Shown: positions 46,993 to 57,463 of the stretch, one piece after another
Layout of the letters: every line of letters starts with the position of its first letter
Numbering within the stretch: the stretch's first letter is position 1
Source of the DNA: Bacillus_BD sp963765265
Lineage (GTDB): Bacteria; Bacillota; Bacilli; Bacillales; Cytobacillaceae
Reading direction: 5' to 3'
Assembly: GCA_963765265.1 (NCBI GenBank)
Contig: CAVXVN010000017.1
Span: forward strand, 62,001 to 126,000
DNA: 64,000 nt
The notes under the pieces: model-generated
Told to the model about the DNA's origin: nothing
What the model saw: only the letters and a program-made list of their open reading frames with translations
Database searches by the model: none
Position numbers and translations under genes: made by a program

Positions 46993-47134
46993 CTGAAACC
47001 CTCCAAGTATTTTTTCAAGTGCAGCTTTTCTATTACAATATTAGAATATCATGGAGAATGATAAACGAATGTATCAAAAGTCACACTCACAAGATTCATT
47101 GATCGTCCAACTAGATAAAATGGGTTTATATCGC

Positions 47135-47699
47135 TTAAAGAATCCTAGCCTTCCGAAATCCATCAATAATATTTACTATTGCAAATACAACAAATAAAAT
47201 AATGCTTCCCCCTACAATCCAATTAACCAGTTGTTTCCCAGTGATCGTAAATAAATCTGTCATATAGGTAATGAATTCATGATGAAACAAATTCGGATTA
47301 ATGATAATGACAATAAATATAACTGAAGCTACAACCTCATAAATGGTGTTGAAAATCGCCATTTTATTTGTCCACTGCCCTTTAATAAATTTATAGAAAG
47401 CTAGCACAACTTCGATACCAATCGCAATCAGAACCATTGGCCAATAACTTAGTAAAACTTCTTGAATATACATCAAAATAACGCGGACCAATTAGATACA
47501 CGGGTTGATCCTGATAACCACTCGCTAAAGATGCAGGATTTCCTAATTTTTAAGAACCAACTTTACATCTTCTTCATTGTAATCATCCGCATCCGGTAGC
47601 ATATCCTCAATAGTCGAGTAACTCAAGGCGTATATCCTCACGACTTTTTTCAGGTAGTCTTCGAGTGACTTCTTGTATATACACCTCAATTAGATTCAT
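47135..47699 (-). pseudogene. HAAS-domain membrane protein, broken
   Basis: Starting at ATG 47699, the frame reads MNLIEVYIQEVTRRLPEKSR, then changes frame near 47620 (TIEDMLPDADDYNEEDVKLV), 47550 (LGNPASLASGYQDQPVYLIG) and 47480 before continuing with three membrane segments (YWPMVLIAIGIEVVLAFY, VVASVIFIVIIINPNLF, WIVGGSIILFVVFAIVNII). The N-terminus is the HAAS signalling domain usually coupled to PadR regulators, which overlaps it here. At least three breaks in about 560 bases suggest decay or poor sequence. Confidence 0.65.
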
Positions 47700-47999
47700 C
47701 CTTTTCCTCTCCTTTTAATAATTCATAAAGTTCTTTTGAGTTCCGAATCCATTCATCTTTTAACTTTAAATAGAGTAATCGCTTAATACATAATACTTAC
47801 TCTAGTTGTGTCGTAACTACTCCTGTTCTAAACGGCGAAGCAATGGATATAAAGTGCTTTGTTCAATTGAAATACCTGAATATCCCAACGATTGGACAAG
47901 TGAATATCCATATTGGGGTGTTCTTAATTGACTTAAAACAGCTAAAGTCAACGTTCCTCTCCTTAACTCTGTCGTTAATGAATTCAATAAAGTACTCAT
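47686..47999 (-). pseudogene. PadR-family regulator, degraded
   Basis: ATG 47999 with a GAGGTGGGTG site gives a normal PadR winged-helix N-terminus: TELRRGTLTLAVLSQLRTPQ, YGYSLVQSLG, STLYPLLRRLEQE. It then hits stops; remnants of the wing (KYYVLSD) and the C-terminal helix (LKLKDEWIRNSKELYELLKG) can be read after several shifts, ending at 47686. The region around 47760-47820 cannot be repaired by one indel. Confidence 0.7.
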
Positions 48000-48058
48000 T
48001 CACCCACCTCAACTTCATACACTATTGTTGTGACAATATCAATATTCATTTAAACATA

Positions 48059-48092
48059 AAGAAGAGCACATATTAATTATGTGCTCTTCTTT
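48059..48092. terminator. Terminator of ypbS-like gene
   Basis: AGAGCACATA and TATGTGCTCT arms around TTAAT, A and T tracts on both sides. Confidence 0.85.
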
Positions 48093-48110
48093 ATGTTTAA
48101 AAAGTGTATT

Positions 48111-48365
48111 TTACTTTTTCTCTACGTATTCGCGAACCATTTCAGGTGTCACTATTTTTCTAATTGGTACTAGCCTTTGATTTGCTAATTCATTGATTTG
48201 TAATGTCACTTCATTAATAAAATCTGTCGTAAATTCTTTTCCAGCTTTGCACAGTTCGATTGCTTCTTGGATATAATCCTCGCGCTTTTGTTCTAAGAGT
48301 GCGAATTTGTTAAAAAGCTGATTTTGCTTTTCGGCATGAAGAGAAATGTCTTTATGTACACTCAT
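48111..48365 (-). CDS. ypbS: DUF2533 family protein (YpbS-like)
   Basis: 84 residues from ATG 48365 (AGGAG upstream; the GTG at 48377 would overlap that site). MSVHKDISLHAEKQN, EQKREDYIQEAIELCKAGKEF and TPEMVREYVEKK match what I recall of DUF2533/YpbS. Helical, soluble, function unknown. Confidence 0.8.
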   Translation of the reverse strand: MSVHKDISLHAEKQNQLFNKFALLEQKREDYIQEAIELCKAGKEFTTDFINEVTLQINELANQRLVPIRKIVTPEMVREYVEKK

Positions 48366-48441
48366 GATTTTATTCACTCCTATATTTGGATCAATCTATA
48401 TGAACTGCGATGAGAAAACAAAAAGCTTTTCCCAATTAGTC

Positions 48442-48624
48442 TTACTCACCTGAGTGTACGACAATTTTATAATTTAGTGGCTGCAAAGTCTTTTCGTATA
48501 CTTCACTTGATACGATGTAGTACTTTGAATCATTTTCCGTAACTACTACCTCTTCAGGACTTTTATCCACTGTGGCAGCCTCTAAACTAAAGTAACTTTG
48601 ACCGAGAATTTCGGAAATTTCCAT
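48442..48624 (-). CDS. Small hypothetical protein, 60 residues
   Basis: ATG 48624 follows GGAGGTGATC; a longer frame to 48675 has no ribosome binding site. MEISEILGQSYFSLEAATVD, then VVVTENDSKYYIVSSEVYEK. Acidic, soluble, unrecognised. Confidence 0.6.
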   Translation of the reverse strand: MEISEILGQSYFSLEAATVDKSPEEVVVTENDSKYYIVSSEVYEKTLQPLNYKIVVHSGE

Positions 48625-48675
48625 ATGATCACCTCCATTTATTATTGTAACGATATTTGAAAGTAAAAACACCAA

Positions 48676-49207
48676 AATATTCTATTTTCATTCAAAAAGT
48701 CTCTTTATAAATATTTATTCTTGGCATCTACCTTAGAATAAATTATATTAATATACTTAAATATTGGTGATAATAAAAAAAATACCGGGTTAACACAAAT
48801 AAAAAATTATTTTAATATAATAATTATGCAGAATGGTAGTATTTTTACATCAGGATTTTCATAATTAACAGCACGATTGCCCCTCCATCCTTATTTTCGC
48901 GCATGTATTTTGCAACTTCACACGATCCCCAAAAAAACACTTCTTAAGTTCGTATGTATAGTATCATCCCATTCTTCAACCGACACTTCTTTTATAATAT
49001 TTAGATATCATACATTTACCTATTACTCAATACGCTTATTAGGAAGGGTTCATTTTTAATACATGAATTTGTTGTGAACTATGGCTATAAATATATATTT
49101 GACTCCTTCATGTGAAATGGACAATACAGCTAAGATGAGATGTAAACTACAACATTTATGAACAAAGTTTTATAAAATGTAAACGGGGTGATTTTCTGTC
49201 TGTTCTA
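48676..49207. other. Intergenic stretch without recognisable features
   Basis: About 530 AT-rich bases. I see no frame with a ribosome binding site and no strong hairpin. GGGGTGAT at 49185-49192 is the probable ribosome binding site for the next gene. Confidence 0.4.
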
Positions 49208-49996
49208 TTGAAAAAAAGTGTAATTTATACGGTGCGTAAGGGGGATACACTCTATTTGATCGCTCAACGATATAAAAGCTCTCCAGAAGCCATACTACGA
49301 GCAAATCATTTATTTGAACCCGTTACGTATCGTGGTACTATTTACATTGGTAATGTATTGGTTGTTCCAAGTTTATTAGAAACAGGAAAAGTGTCATACA
49401 TCGTTAAACCAGGAGATGCATTAAATCAGATTGCTTCCAAGTTTAGTACGAGTATTGATTTAATATCCGGAATCAATCAGGTTGAAAATCCTAATACTAT
49501 TTTTCCTGATCAACAGTTAATCGCACCGCTATTTATCTATCAAATTCAACCAAGTGATACCCTCTCATCGATTTCACGTAAATTTGGCATTTCACTATTA
49601 GGTATCACGAAAGCAAACCGCGGTAGACCCGGGTTCCAAGAGGATGTCATATGGCCAGAATTTCATTTGATTCTTCCATTGCCAACTTCGCGAAATATTG
49701 TATTATGGAACCCTCTTCCCGGATCAAGAGTGTTTACTAGACAAAGGCTTGAAGGGCAAGCAAGAGCCTTCGAAGCCAATGTTTTACATCAATTAAGAGA
49801 TACGAACGGTGTCATTGTTTCAAATGAACGGTTTACAACAGCTGATGAGGGTGCTCCTGCTTACGGGAATTTTAATAGTTCACTTCCATTCGATCGATCC
49901 CCTACATCTAGTACAGGTGAAATATGGGTATATACAAGAAGTGCTAAGGATGGCAGTATCCAAGACTTGGTGAGGACGAAAGTTTATTTTTCATGA
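49208..49996 (+). CDS. LysM protein with C-terminal Gmad2 (spore germination Ig-like) domain
   Basis: 262 residues. Three LysM domains (YTVRKGDTLYLIAQRY at 8; YIVKPGDALNQIASKF at 62; YQIQPSDTLSSISRKF at 112) precede a Gmad2 immunoglobulin-like domain (VLWNPLPGSRVF to the end), a domain linked to spore germination and coat proteins. No signal peptide, consistent with mother-cell coat assembly rather than export. The TTG 49208 start is uncertain because the GGGGTGAT site is 15 bases upstream; a CTG at 49196 would be better spaced. Confidence 0.85.
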   Translation: MKKSVIYTVRKGDTLYLIAQRYKSSPEAILRANHLFEPVTYRGTIYIGNVLVVPSLLETGKVSYIVKPGDALNQIASKFSTSIDLISGINQVENPNTIFPDQQLIAPLFIYQIQPSDTLSSISRKFGISLLGITKANRGRPGFQEDVIWPEFHLILPLPTSRNIVLWNPLPGSRVFTRQRLEGQARAFEANVLHQLRDTNGVIVSNERFTTADEGAPAYGNFNSSLPFDRSPTSSTGEIWVYTRSAKDGSIQDLVRTKVYFS

Positions 49997-50002
49997 TCAA
50001 TA

Positions 50003-50045
50003 AAAAATCCTCTGTCCACAGTGATTCTGAGGCCAGAGGATTTTT
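50003..50045 (+). terminator. Terminator of the LysM-Gmad2 gene
   Basis: AAAAATCCTCTG and CAGAGGATTTTT, 12-base perfect arms. Confidence 0.9.
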
Positions 50046-50172
50046 CTGAAATTTGAACTCCTGTAAATAAGATAAGTATGGTAGTCGATTGACTTACTTT
50101 TCTTCTTGAATAATTAAGTCCATGTGTTAAATATGATCTTAAAATTGATGAAAGTTATAAGTTCTTAACAAC

Positions 50173-51138
50173 TTAATCTATATGTTTCCTTTTTACGTGT
50201 ATTGGCAAATGGGGTTTTTCCCTCTTCCACCCTCTATAGTTAACGGCCAGTATGCCAATGGCAACCAGTGCAAGTGCAGCGATAATAAATGGGTTTAATG
50301 TTTCACCTGGCACTAATAAAGCGGATAAAAAGGCGCCAAAAACAGGAATGAGGAATTTATAAATGCTGATTTCACCTGCTTTATTATATTTCAATATGGA
50401 GGTCCAAAGGGCAAATGAAACAGCTGAAATCAAGGCAGCGTATATTAATAACCCCCAACCTAATGGTGTAAATGTGATCATATTGTCATTATACTGTGGA
50501 AGTCCTAGTAAAAGTAGCAAGAGAGAACCAATCGTTAACTGCCACCCTGTTAGTGCAAATGGATGGATATCAATGGCTAGTTGTTTTGCTAAAATAATTG
50601 CGAAAGCACCAACCAGTCCCGATATGATCATGTATCCCTCACCAGTCCATTGGAAAGTAAACTGAAAGTCTTGTCCCCAATTTGCCATCATAATTCCGGC
50701 CAATCCAGCAAGGATTCCGATCATTTTCTTCCAATCTAAACGATCATTCTTATAAAAGAAATGTGCTAAAAACACTGTAAGAAAGGTTTCACTAGATGAC
50801 AAAATAGACCCCTGCATCCCAGATACTTTCGCTAAACCGTTATAGAAGAAAAAGTAAGTTACAGCAGTCTGAAGAAAGCCTAGCAAGATTAACACTGGAA
50901 TTTGCCTGCGCTTCACGAATAATTGATTCCGATTGGTTAGAAATAAAAAAACTAAAATGATTAAGCCTGCTATAAGAAAGCGGATCCCTGCAAATACCAT
51001 TTGTGCAACAGGACTATCTTCAGGCATGTGCAATTCCACATTGCTTATTTTTAGAATAGGAAACGCGCTACCCCATAATAATGAGCAAAAAATGGCAATA
51101 CTAATAATCGCCCATTTTTTTTGGAAAATATTTTGCAA
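50173..51138 (-). CDS. EamA/DMT-superfamily transporter
   Basis: 321 residues with about ten hydrophobic segments in two EamA repeats (for example ISIAIFCSLLWGSAFPILK at the start and FLIPVFGAFLSALLVPGE in the second half). A drug/metabolite exporter or permease; substrate unknown. The C-terminus is basic (RGWKREKPHLPIHVKRKH). Flanked by a terminator at 51212-51247. Confidence 0.88.
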   Translation of the reverse strand: MQNIFQKKWAIISIAIFCSLLWGSAFPILKISNVELHMPEDSPVAQMVFAGIRFLIAGLIILVFLFLTNRNQLFVKRRQIPVLILLGFLQTAVTYFFFYNGLAKVSGMQGSILSSSETFLTVFLAHFFYKNDRLDWKKMIGILAGLAGIMMANWGQDFQFTFQWTGEGYMIISGLVGAFAIILAKQLAIDIHPFALTGWQLTIGSLLLLLLGLPQYNDNMITFTPLGWGLLIYAALISAVSFALWTSILKYNKAGEISIYKFLIPVFGAFLSALLVPGETLNPFIIAALALVAIGILAVNYRGWKREKPHLPIHVKRKHID

Positions 51139-51211
51139 AATCTATTCAACTCCTATTTGTCTTTGCTTTTTAAACTCAATTAATATTTTAGCATTTTTAT
51201 ATTGGAATAAC

Positions 51212-51247
51212 AAAAACCCCTGCTAGATTCGCTCTATCAGGAGTTTT
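51212..51247. terminator. Terminator between the flavin reductase and transporter genes
   Basis: AAAAAC-CCCTG-TAGA and complementary TCTATCAGG-GTTTTT arms around TTCGC; ends the minus-strand flavin reductase gene. Confidence 0.75.
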
Positions 51248-51287
51248 TGTATCGATCAATTCTCTTTGAATTTTCTATATCTTAGAT

Positions 51288-51785
51288 TTATTTATAAAAT
51301 TCGTCTGGGATTTTTCCGAAATTTCTTTTATGATACAATAAAGGTTTTTTATCTTCATTTTGAATATCAATGACTTCACCGATTAAAATAGTGTGATCCC
51401 CAGCTTCAATATTTTTGAACGATTTACATTGGAGTACGCCGTAGGCACCAGAAATAATGGGAAGACCGTGTTCAGATAACTTCCATTCACAGTTTGCAAA
51501 GCGGTCCACTCCTTTTGTTGCGAAAAGAGAACAAACATCGCTTTGGTCACTTGCTAAAGTATGAACGGCAAATTTTTCAGCATTTATAAATACATCTAAA
51601 GAACCAACACCATGATCAATAGACCATAAAATAAGAATAGGATCAATTGATACAGAGGCAAAGGAATTTACCGTTAATCCATGTGGTTTCCCTTCTTTAT
51701 CCACTGTTGTCACGACTGTTACTCCAGTAGGATAATTTCCCATTACCTCTTTAAACCTTGAAACATTTGTATTGCTATCCATCAT
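51288..51785 (-). CDS. Flavin reductase-like protein
   Basis: 165 residues from ATG 51785 (AAAGGTG site). A split-barrel flavin reductase domain: NYPTGVTVVTTVDKEGKPHG, LTVNSFASVSIDPILILWSI, FAVHTLASDQ and GDHTILIGEVID. Such proteins supply reduced FMN or FAD to a partner monooxygenase; none is adjacent, though the ring-cleavage genes at 13-15 kb would need hydroxylated substrates. Confidence 0.88.
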   Translation of the reverse strand: MMDSNTNVSRFKEVMGNYPTGVTVVTTVDKEGKPHGLTVNSFASVSIDPILILWSIDHGVGSLDVFINAEKFAVHTLASDQSDVCSLFATKGVDRFANCEWKLSEHGLPIISGAYGVLQCKSFKNIEAGDHTILIGEVIDIQNEDKKPLLYHKRNFGKIPDEFYK

Positions 51786-52068
51786 ATACACACCTTTCTT
51801 TTCAGAAATAAAATATTAAATCCTTTTATATCGATTTTATTTTCATAATATTTCAATTACTAATATAATTAATGTGTTAACTATAACATGCTATGTAAGG
51901 ATGAATCCATCAATTTGCATTTTTGGTTCGTTTTTCATTCTTTTCTTTTTAGCCAATTTTCAAATAACCATAAACATTATAATACTATTTAGTGTATAAT
52001 TAATAGTAGACTTTTAATGAAAACGCTTTATTTTTTAAAATTATTTCATACATATAGAGGTGAATCTG

Positions 52069-52923
52069 ATGATCAATAGAATTGAAAAAACAGACAAAGT
52101 TACTGGAAATGAATTAATGCAAGCGTTGATAGCGATAACGCCTTGGATTGCGGATATGATGCAGGCTGACTTAGGTTTTGCTGTTACGGATAGAGAAAAG
52201 TTTATTATACAACGTGATGGTCGAAGTGTTAAATTGAATATTTCACCTGGTGATCCGGTTAATCCAAAATCTGCTATGGCAGAAGCTATGGCAAAAAAAG
52301 GTCCTTCAGCTAAGAATATGGATGCTTCCTTATATGGAATCCCTGTTCGAATCTATGGATATCCTATTTTTGATGAAAATCATAAAGTGATTGGATCTGT
52401 CGGAATTGCTAAGAATATGGAAAACTGGACAGGTTTAAACAATAGTGCTGAAGAGCTTATAAAATCGAGTAATGAAGTTGGAAATATTATTGGTCAATTT
52501 ATTGAAATTGCTTCTCAGCTTACAGAGGATAGTAAACTATTACAAAACAAGGCCGATGAAATTAATGTAAAATTCAAAAAGACCAATCAAATTTTGGAAT
52601 CAATCAAAAAGATTTCTTCTCAAACGAGATTAATTGGTTTAAATGCAGCGATCGAAGCAGCCAGAATTGGTAATGTTGGTCGTGGTTTTGGAGTTGTTGC
52701 AGATGAAATAAGAAAATTATCTGGGCATAGCAATGATGCGAGCAAAGAAATTGAAAATACATTAAAGGACTTACAAAATGATTTGCAAAAAATAACCGAG
52801 GAAGTTAATTCTATAAATAACACAGTTATTAATCATTTAGATAAAGCGAAAGAAATTAATACAGAGATTGCGAAATTCGATCAAATATCTAAGCTTTTGT
52901 TGGATCTATCTCATAAAATGTAA
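52069..52923 (+). CDS. Soluble chemoreceptor-like signalling protein
   Basis: 284 residues from ATG 52069; AGAGGTG serves this start. The N-terminal 130 residues form a sensor-like domain (IPVRIYGYPIFDENHKVIGS), followed by a short MCP signalling domain with the conserved tip SSQTRLIGLNAAIEAARIGN and GFGVVADEIRKLS. No membrane segment, so a cytoplasmic receptor. The coiled coil is shorter than in classical receptors. The signal is unknown. Confidence 0.88.
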   Translation: MINRIEKTDKVTGNELMQALIAITPWIADMMQADLGFAVTDREKFIIQRDGRSVKLNISPGDPVNPKSAMAEAMAKKGPSAKNMDASLYGIPVRIYGYPIFDENHKVIGSVGIAKNMENWTGLNNSAEELIKSSNEVGNIIGQFIEIASQLTEDSKLLQNKADEINVKFKKTNQILESIKKISSQTRLIGLNAAIEAARIGNVGRGFGVVADEIRKLSGHSNDASKEIENTLKDLQNDLQKITEEVNSINNTVINHLDKAKEINTEIAKFDQISKLLLDLSHKM

Positions 52924-53010
52924 TGTATACTCGCAAAATTGTTGAATTTTATGATTGCAGATAGTCTATTTTTGTTTGTACATTCACTTCTTTGATTACC
53001 CATTAAGATT

Positions 53011-53044
53011 AGAAAAAGAACAGAATTGAAACTGTTCTTTTTCT
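53011..53044. terminator. Bidirectional terminator
   Basis: AGAAAAAGAACAG and its exact complement flank AATTGAAA between convergent genes. Confidence 0.9.
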
Positions 53045-53092
53045 AATTTCTATTATTTCGTTTACATCATAAATGATGTAGATTTTACCCCT

Positions 53093-54415
53093 TTATTCAT
53101 CATTTTTAATGATTTCTGGCTTACCGATCGGATAATATTCAACATGCTCACAAGCTTTTAATTTATTTTCATCTAAGCAATTTCTTCCATCAAATATAAT
53201 GGGATGCTTCATTTTTTTTAATATTTCAGTTAGATCCATTTGTTTAATCTCATTCCATTCCGTAATGATGAATGCCGCCTCTGCATCCAATATGGCTTCG
53301 TCAAGTGTCTGTGCATAAAGGATTCGATCCCCTAATACTTTCTTAGCATTTATTGTAGCAACTGGATCATATGCAGTCACATTCGCTCCCATTATGCCTA
53401 ATAAATGAGCAATTTTAATTGAAGGTGCTTCTCTCATATCATCGGTTTCTGGTTTAAATGCAAGACCAAGCATCGCTATTTTTCTCCCTTTTAAATCACC
53501 AAAACGTTTTAGAGCCTTTGTTACTAGAAGTTCCTGTTGAATAATCATTTATTACGATGGTTTCTTTTAAAAGGGAAAAATGGATTCCGTGTTCTTTAGC
53601 ACTATGAAGTAAGGCTTTTACATCTTTGGGAAAGCATGATCCACCATATCCAATTCCAGGTTGTAAAAATGATTCTCCGATTCGTTTATCTTTTCCCATA
53701 CCTTTTGATACATCCTCAATATTTGCTCCCACCGCTTCACATATATTCGCTATTTCATTAATAAAACTGATTTTAGTCGCTAAAAATGCGTTGGATGCAT
53801 ACTTAATCATTTCTGCACTTTTAACACTGTTATTAAAATCGGTACATTCAAAGGTTCGATACATTTCTTGTATTTTTTTTGCTACATCCTTATTTTCACA
53901 CCCTATGATAATTCGATCTGCTTTCATGGTGTCTTTAATCGCTGAGCCTTGCCTTAAAAATTCAGGGTTTGACACCATTTGAATGAGTAATGTCTTTACT
54001 TAGGTGTTTTTCCAAAATACTTTTAATATAGTCATTTGTCCCGACAGGCACTGTACTCTTTATAACGACGATTGCGTTTTGTTTTAAATTTAATGCAATA
54101 TCTCTTGAGGCTTGCTCCAGGTAGGATAAATCCGCTCCTCCATCATTCCTTTGGGGTGTTCCAACAGCTAGGATGATAATTTCAGCATTCTTTAACCCTT
54201 CTTTATGAGAGGTGGTAAACTGCAGTCTTCCTGCTGCTGTATTTTTAGCGAGTAATATTTCTAGACCTGGTTCATAGATAGGAGAAATCCCTTGACATAG
54301 ATTGATTAATCTTCTGTTTATCAATATCAATACAAACGACTTGGTGCCCTATCTCTGACAAACAAACTCCCGTAGACAACCCGACATAACCGGTTCCCAA
54401 AACAGCTATTTTCAT
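53093..54415 (-). CDS. ugd: UDP-glucose 6-dehydrogenase, three frameshifts
   Basis: Converts UDP-glucose to UDP-glucuronate. From ATG 54415: MKIAVLGTGYVGLSTGVCLS (NAD site), YEPGLEILL, AVGTPQRNDGGADLSYLE, VIKSTVPVGT, SNPEFLRQGSAIKD, SAEMIKYASNAFLATKISFI, and the catalytic GIGYGGSCFPKDVKAL with Cys, then FKPETDDMREAPS. Breaks occur at about 54325, 53970 and 53530; all pieces are conserved, total about 440 residues. It begins 1 base after galU, so the two are co-translated, supplying uronic acid for surface polysaccharide. Confidence 0.92.
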
Positions 54416-54416
54416 A

Positions 54417-55317
54417 TTAATCAAGCTCACTTTTTAACAAATTTTCTTTCTTATAAACCGTTTTTAAATAGGAAAGAACTTCATCCCTTATATCTTCCCT
54501 TTGCAAGGCAAAATCCAATGTGGCTTTAATCAAGCCAATTTTATCCCCAATATCATAGCGGTTTCCTTCAAAAATATAGGCTAATACTGCTTGTTGTTTA
54601 TTTAATTCGCTTAAGGCGTCTGTAAGTTGTAGTTCTTTACCATGCCCAACTGGAATTCTTGAAAGAATATCAAAAATTTCCGGTCTTAAAACATATCTTC
54701 CCATAATGGCATAATTAGATGGTGCCACCTCTTTACTTGGTTTTTCTACTAATGAATCAATGTAGAAAAGATTGGGTTCGATATCCGATCCTTTTGGTTT
54801 AATAATTCCATATTTATGAATTTCTTTATCTGGAACACTTTGAACGGCGATTACAGAGCTGTTGCAATACTCGAAAACATTGATAATTTGTTTTAGACAG
54901 GGTGTATCTGATTTCACAATGTCATCGCCTAATAATATGGCAAAAGGTTCATTTCCAATAAAACTTTTTGCACACAAAATTGCATGGCCAAGTCCTTTTG
55001 GCTCCTTTTGACGGACATAATAGATATTTACTAAGTTTGATATTTTCTGAACTTCTTCTAACATGTCAAGCTGATTTTTCTTTAACAATGCATCTTCTAA
55101 TTCATAAGATTTATCAAAGTGATCTTCTATGGACCTTTTTCCTCTCCCAATAATGATCGACGATTTCCTCGATACCTGAAGCTACTGCTTCTTCTACAAT
55201 ATATTGAATGGTCGGTTTATCCACGATCGGCAACATTTCTTTTGGCTGAGCTTTTGTTGCAGGCAAAAATCGAGTTCCAAGACCTGCTGCTGGAATAATA
55301 GCTTTACGAATTTTCAT
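54417..55317 (-). CDS. galU: UTP-glucose-1-phosphate uridylyltransferase, frameshifted
   Basis: Makes UDP-glucose from UTP and glucose-1-phosphate. From ATG 55317: KIRKAIIPAAGLGTRFLPAT, KAQPKEMLPIVDKPTIQYI, then after a frame change at about 55145 GRGKRSIEDHFDKSYELE, RQKEPKGLGHAILCAKSFIG, LLGDDIV, GHGKELQLTDAL and FEGNRYDIGDKIGL. About 299 residues. ATG 55317 follows AAAGGAGAGAGCC. Upstream partner of ugd. The conserved Lys in the active site and the GLGTRFLPATK nucleotide loop are intact. Confidence 0.93.
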
Positions 55318-55452
55318 AGGCTCTCTCCTTTTATTTTCCTTTATCATTTATATGCAAATCAACTAGTGGCGGACACGTTAAAGGCCTAATCAACTAGGGA
55401 AAGATGGAAGAATTATAGAATGAAACCTATTAAAATGGTTTCATTTCATGGC

Positions 55453-55494
55453 AAAAATAACGACTTGCCCAGAAATAGACAAGTCGTTATTTTT
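55453..55494. terminator. Terminator between galU region and HipA-like gene
   Basis: AAAAATAACGACTTG and its exact complement (15 bases) around a 12-base loop; overlaps the stop of the minus-strand gene by 8 bases. Confidence 0.85.
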
Positions 55495-56270
55495 GTATAT
55501 TGTGTAAGGGGCGATATATTTTTTTTATAAATGTTTGTATGGTTTCCGGAAGCACTTTTTTTCTACGATTCACTAGTGTGTGAACGATTTCCTTTTTTTC
55601 CTCTTTTGAAACCATCCAGTCGTCAGGTAGGGTTGAAACAATCTCTTCGATTAAAAAGATAGGCATTGTTTGAATCAGTTCCAATGACTCAGCAAAATTT
55701 TTTTCATCCTGGATAAAACGTGCCATAAGTTGATGGGTGGCACTTTTTATTAAATCCGCTGGTAGTATTTCTAAATCGGAAAGAAGCCAATTGTATGTTC
55801 CAAATACTTCCGCATGGTCAATGGCCCATAATTGGTAGGTGCTTTCGGATACTTTCATGTAATAGTATGTTTTTACGAGTCCGATCACCATTATATAGCC
55901 AATAATCAAATACGATTATACTTGCAAGGGAATGATGATTCATGATTTGAGAAATATGGGATACCTGATGAGCGTCTAAACAATGAGGGATATATATTGA
56001 TGCAAATTGATATTGAGTCATACTTAACTCTTGAAGTTCAGGGATTTGAGAAGAAAAATCAAGAGGAATTTCTACAAATTGAGCGTAGGGAATGGGAAGT
56101 CCTAGGTAACGACCCAAACAATATGAAATCCATTCATTCGCTAGAGTTCTTTCAAAGCCAGATTGAAAGTATTTCACTACATAGTCTTTGCCATCATTAA
56201 AGGTAAATAAATGTGCATTTGATTTTCCTTCGAGCTTTTTACAATAGGCAATGGGTTCAATCATGTTCAT
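55487..56270 (-). CDS. HipA-like kinase-fold protein, frameshifted
   Basis: About 255 residues. NAHLFTFNDGKDYVVKYFQS supplies an ATP-type lysine, LANEWISYCLGRYLGLPIP a helix, FDYWLYNGDRTRKNILLHES the catalytic loop with Asp and Asn, and WAIDHAEVFG the metal-binding Asp; this is the HipA-like kinase domain pattern. The frame changes at about 55840-55860, joining NILLHES with TYQLWAIDHAE. It overlaps the end of the glycosyltransferase gene by 14 bases, so they are coupled. Possible role in spore coat or envelope modification is inferred from its neighbours. Confidence 0.75.
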
Positions 56271-57375
56271 TCATCACATCCTTTGCCTCTTTAGTCACTG
56301 GAATTAGTTCTTTTAATAGTTCGATATATTGTTCCGCTACTACTTGAATGGCAAAATGATCTTGTACATGTTCGATCGCTGCTTTTGACATGCGCTGATG
56401 GAGTTCAGGATAATCTAAAATACGATATAGTTGCTTGACCGCGTCCTGCACATTAAGACCTCGAAAGAGAAAGCCTGTTTTTTCGTGAACAACTATTTCT
56501 GTAATCGGTGTCATTTTTGAAGCGACAACAGGTACTCCACATACCATCGATTCTATAAAGGTATTTCCAAATGATTCAGATTTTGTTGTGGATAATGTGC
56601 AACCGCCCGATTCGCGTATTTTTGCATAAACATGTGGCATTTGCTGATAGGGTATGACAGGAAACCATTTAATCATGTCTGTAAGCTGTTCCTCTTTCCA
56701 TTTTTCTGCAAATTCATCACGTTGTACGCTTTGTGCTCCACCGATAATCCAAATTTCAATATCATCTCGTTCCTGCTTGATCACTTTCGCAATCTCAAGA
56801 AGCATCGGCCAATTTTTACGTTTATCCAATCTACCAATCCAGCCTATAATCTTTTTATTCTTTGGCATAACTGGAGAGCTTTCCCAATCAATTTCTTCAG
56901 AGGATAGTGCACGGAAAAAGGATGTATCCACTCCATTATAGATGACGTTGATTGGAATTCCTTCAGTAAGTATTGAGACTAAGCGCTTTTGGTAGTTCGA
57001 AGGGACGATAATGGTTAATGGTTCAATTCCATTAAATGATTTCAGGTGTGGTTGCAGCTTGATTAGTTCTGGAGTACGAGCTTCTATAAGCACAGGACCT
57101 TGGTAGTTTGCTCTTATGATCCATTTGTATGCAGCGGCTGTATCCACTATAATAATCGCATCATAAGCATTACCTTGAATTATTTTTACGATTTCCTTTT
57201 TATCTTTGGTTAAATAAATGGGAGCGACATCCTCCATAATATGAAGGCCGCCGTGATCTGTTGTATACAGAAATTCGGTTTGAATTCCATGCTTTTTGAA
57301 ATAGATCGAGCGGTTTCGCCATCCAGCATTTACCCCTCCAACAGTGAGTAAACGCCAAATTATAAGTACTTTCAT
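56257..57375 (-). CDS. Glycosyltransferase, family 4 type
   Basis: 372 residues from ATG 57375. Donor-binding features of GT-B enzymes: IGWIGRLDKRKNWPMLLEIA, IWIIGGAQS, and the EX7E motif STTKSESFGNTFIESMVCGV with PVVASKMTPITEI. The N-terminus (LLTVGGVNAGWRNRSIYFKK) is acceptor-side. It would add a sugar, perhaps to spore-surface polysaccharide or coat protein. It resembles CotSA-type proteins in context. Confidence 0.88.
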   Translation of the reverse strand: MKVLIIWRLLTVGGVNAGWRNRSIYFKKHGIQTEFLYTTDHGGLHIMEDVAPIYLTKDKKEIVKIIQGNAYDAIIIVDTAAAYKWIIRANYQGPVLIEARTPELIKLQPHLKSFNGIEPLTIIVPSNYQKRLVSILTEGIPINVIYNGVDTSFFRALSSEEIDWESSPVMPKNKKIIGWIGRLDKRKNWPMLLEIAKVIKQERDDIEIWIIGGAQSVQRDEFAEKWKEEQLTDMIKWFPVIPYQQMPHVYAKIRESGGCTLSTTKSESFGNTFIESMVCGVPVVASKMTPITEIVVHEKTGFLFRGLNVQDAVKQLYRILDYPELHQRMSKAAIEHVQDHFAIQVVAEQYIELLKELIPVTKEAKDVMNEHD

Positions 57376-57463
57376 ATTCGTTCCCCTCACTCTAATATTA
57401 GGTCCTCCTCATGATGATTCATAATTTATCTAAAGGATAGTCAAAAGATGTTGATTCTGTGTA

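Noticed and set aside
47600..47625. In-frame TGA in the HAAS gene as a third selenocysteine codon
   Set aside because: The TGA sits after a frame change, does not align with a Cys in the family, and other stops follow; it is a frameshift, not Sec.
48877..49059. Open frame between the small minus-strand genes and the LysM gene
   Set aside because: No ribosome binding site and atypical composition (His-, Thr- and Ser-rich, low charge).
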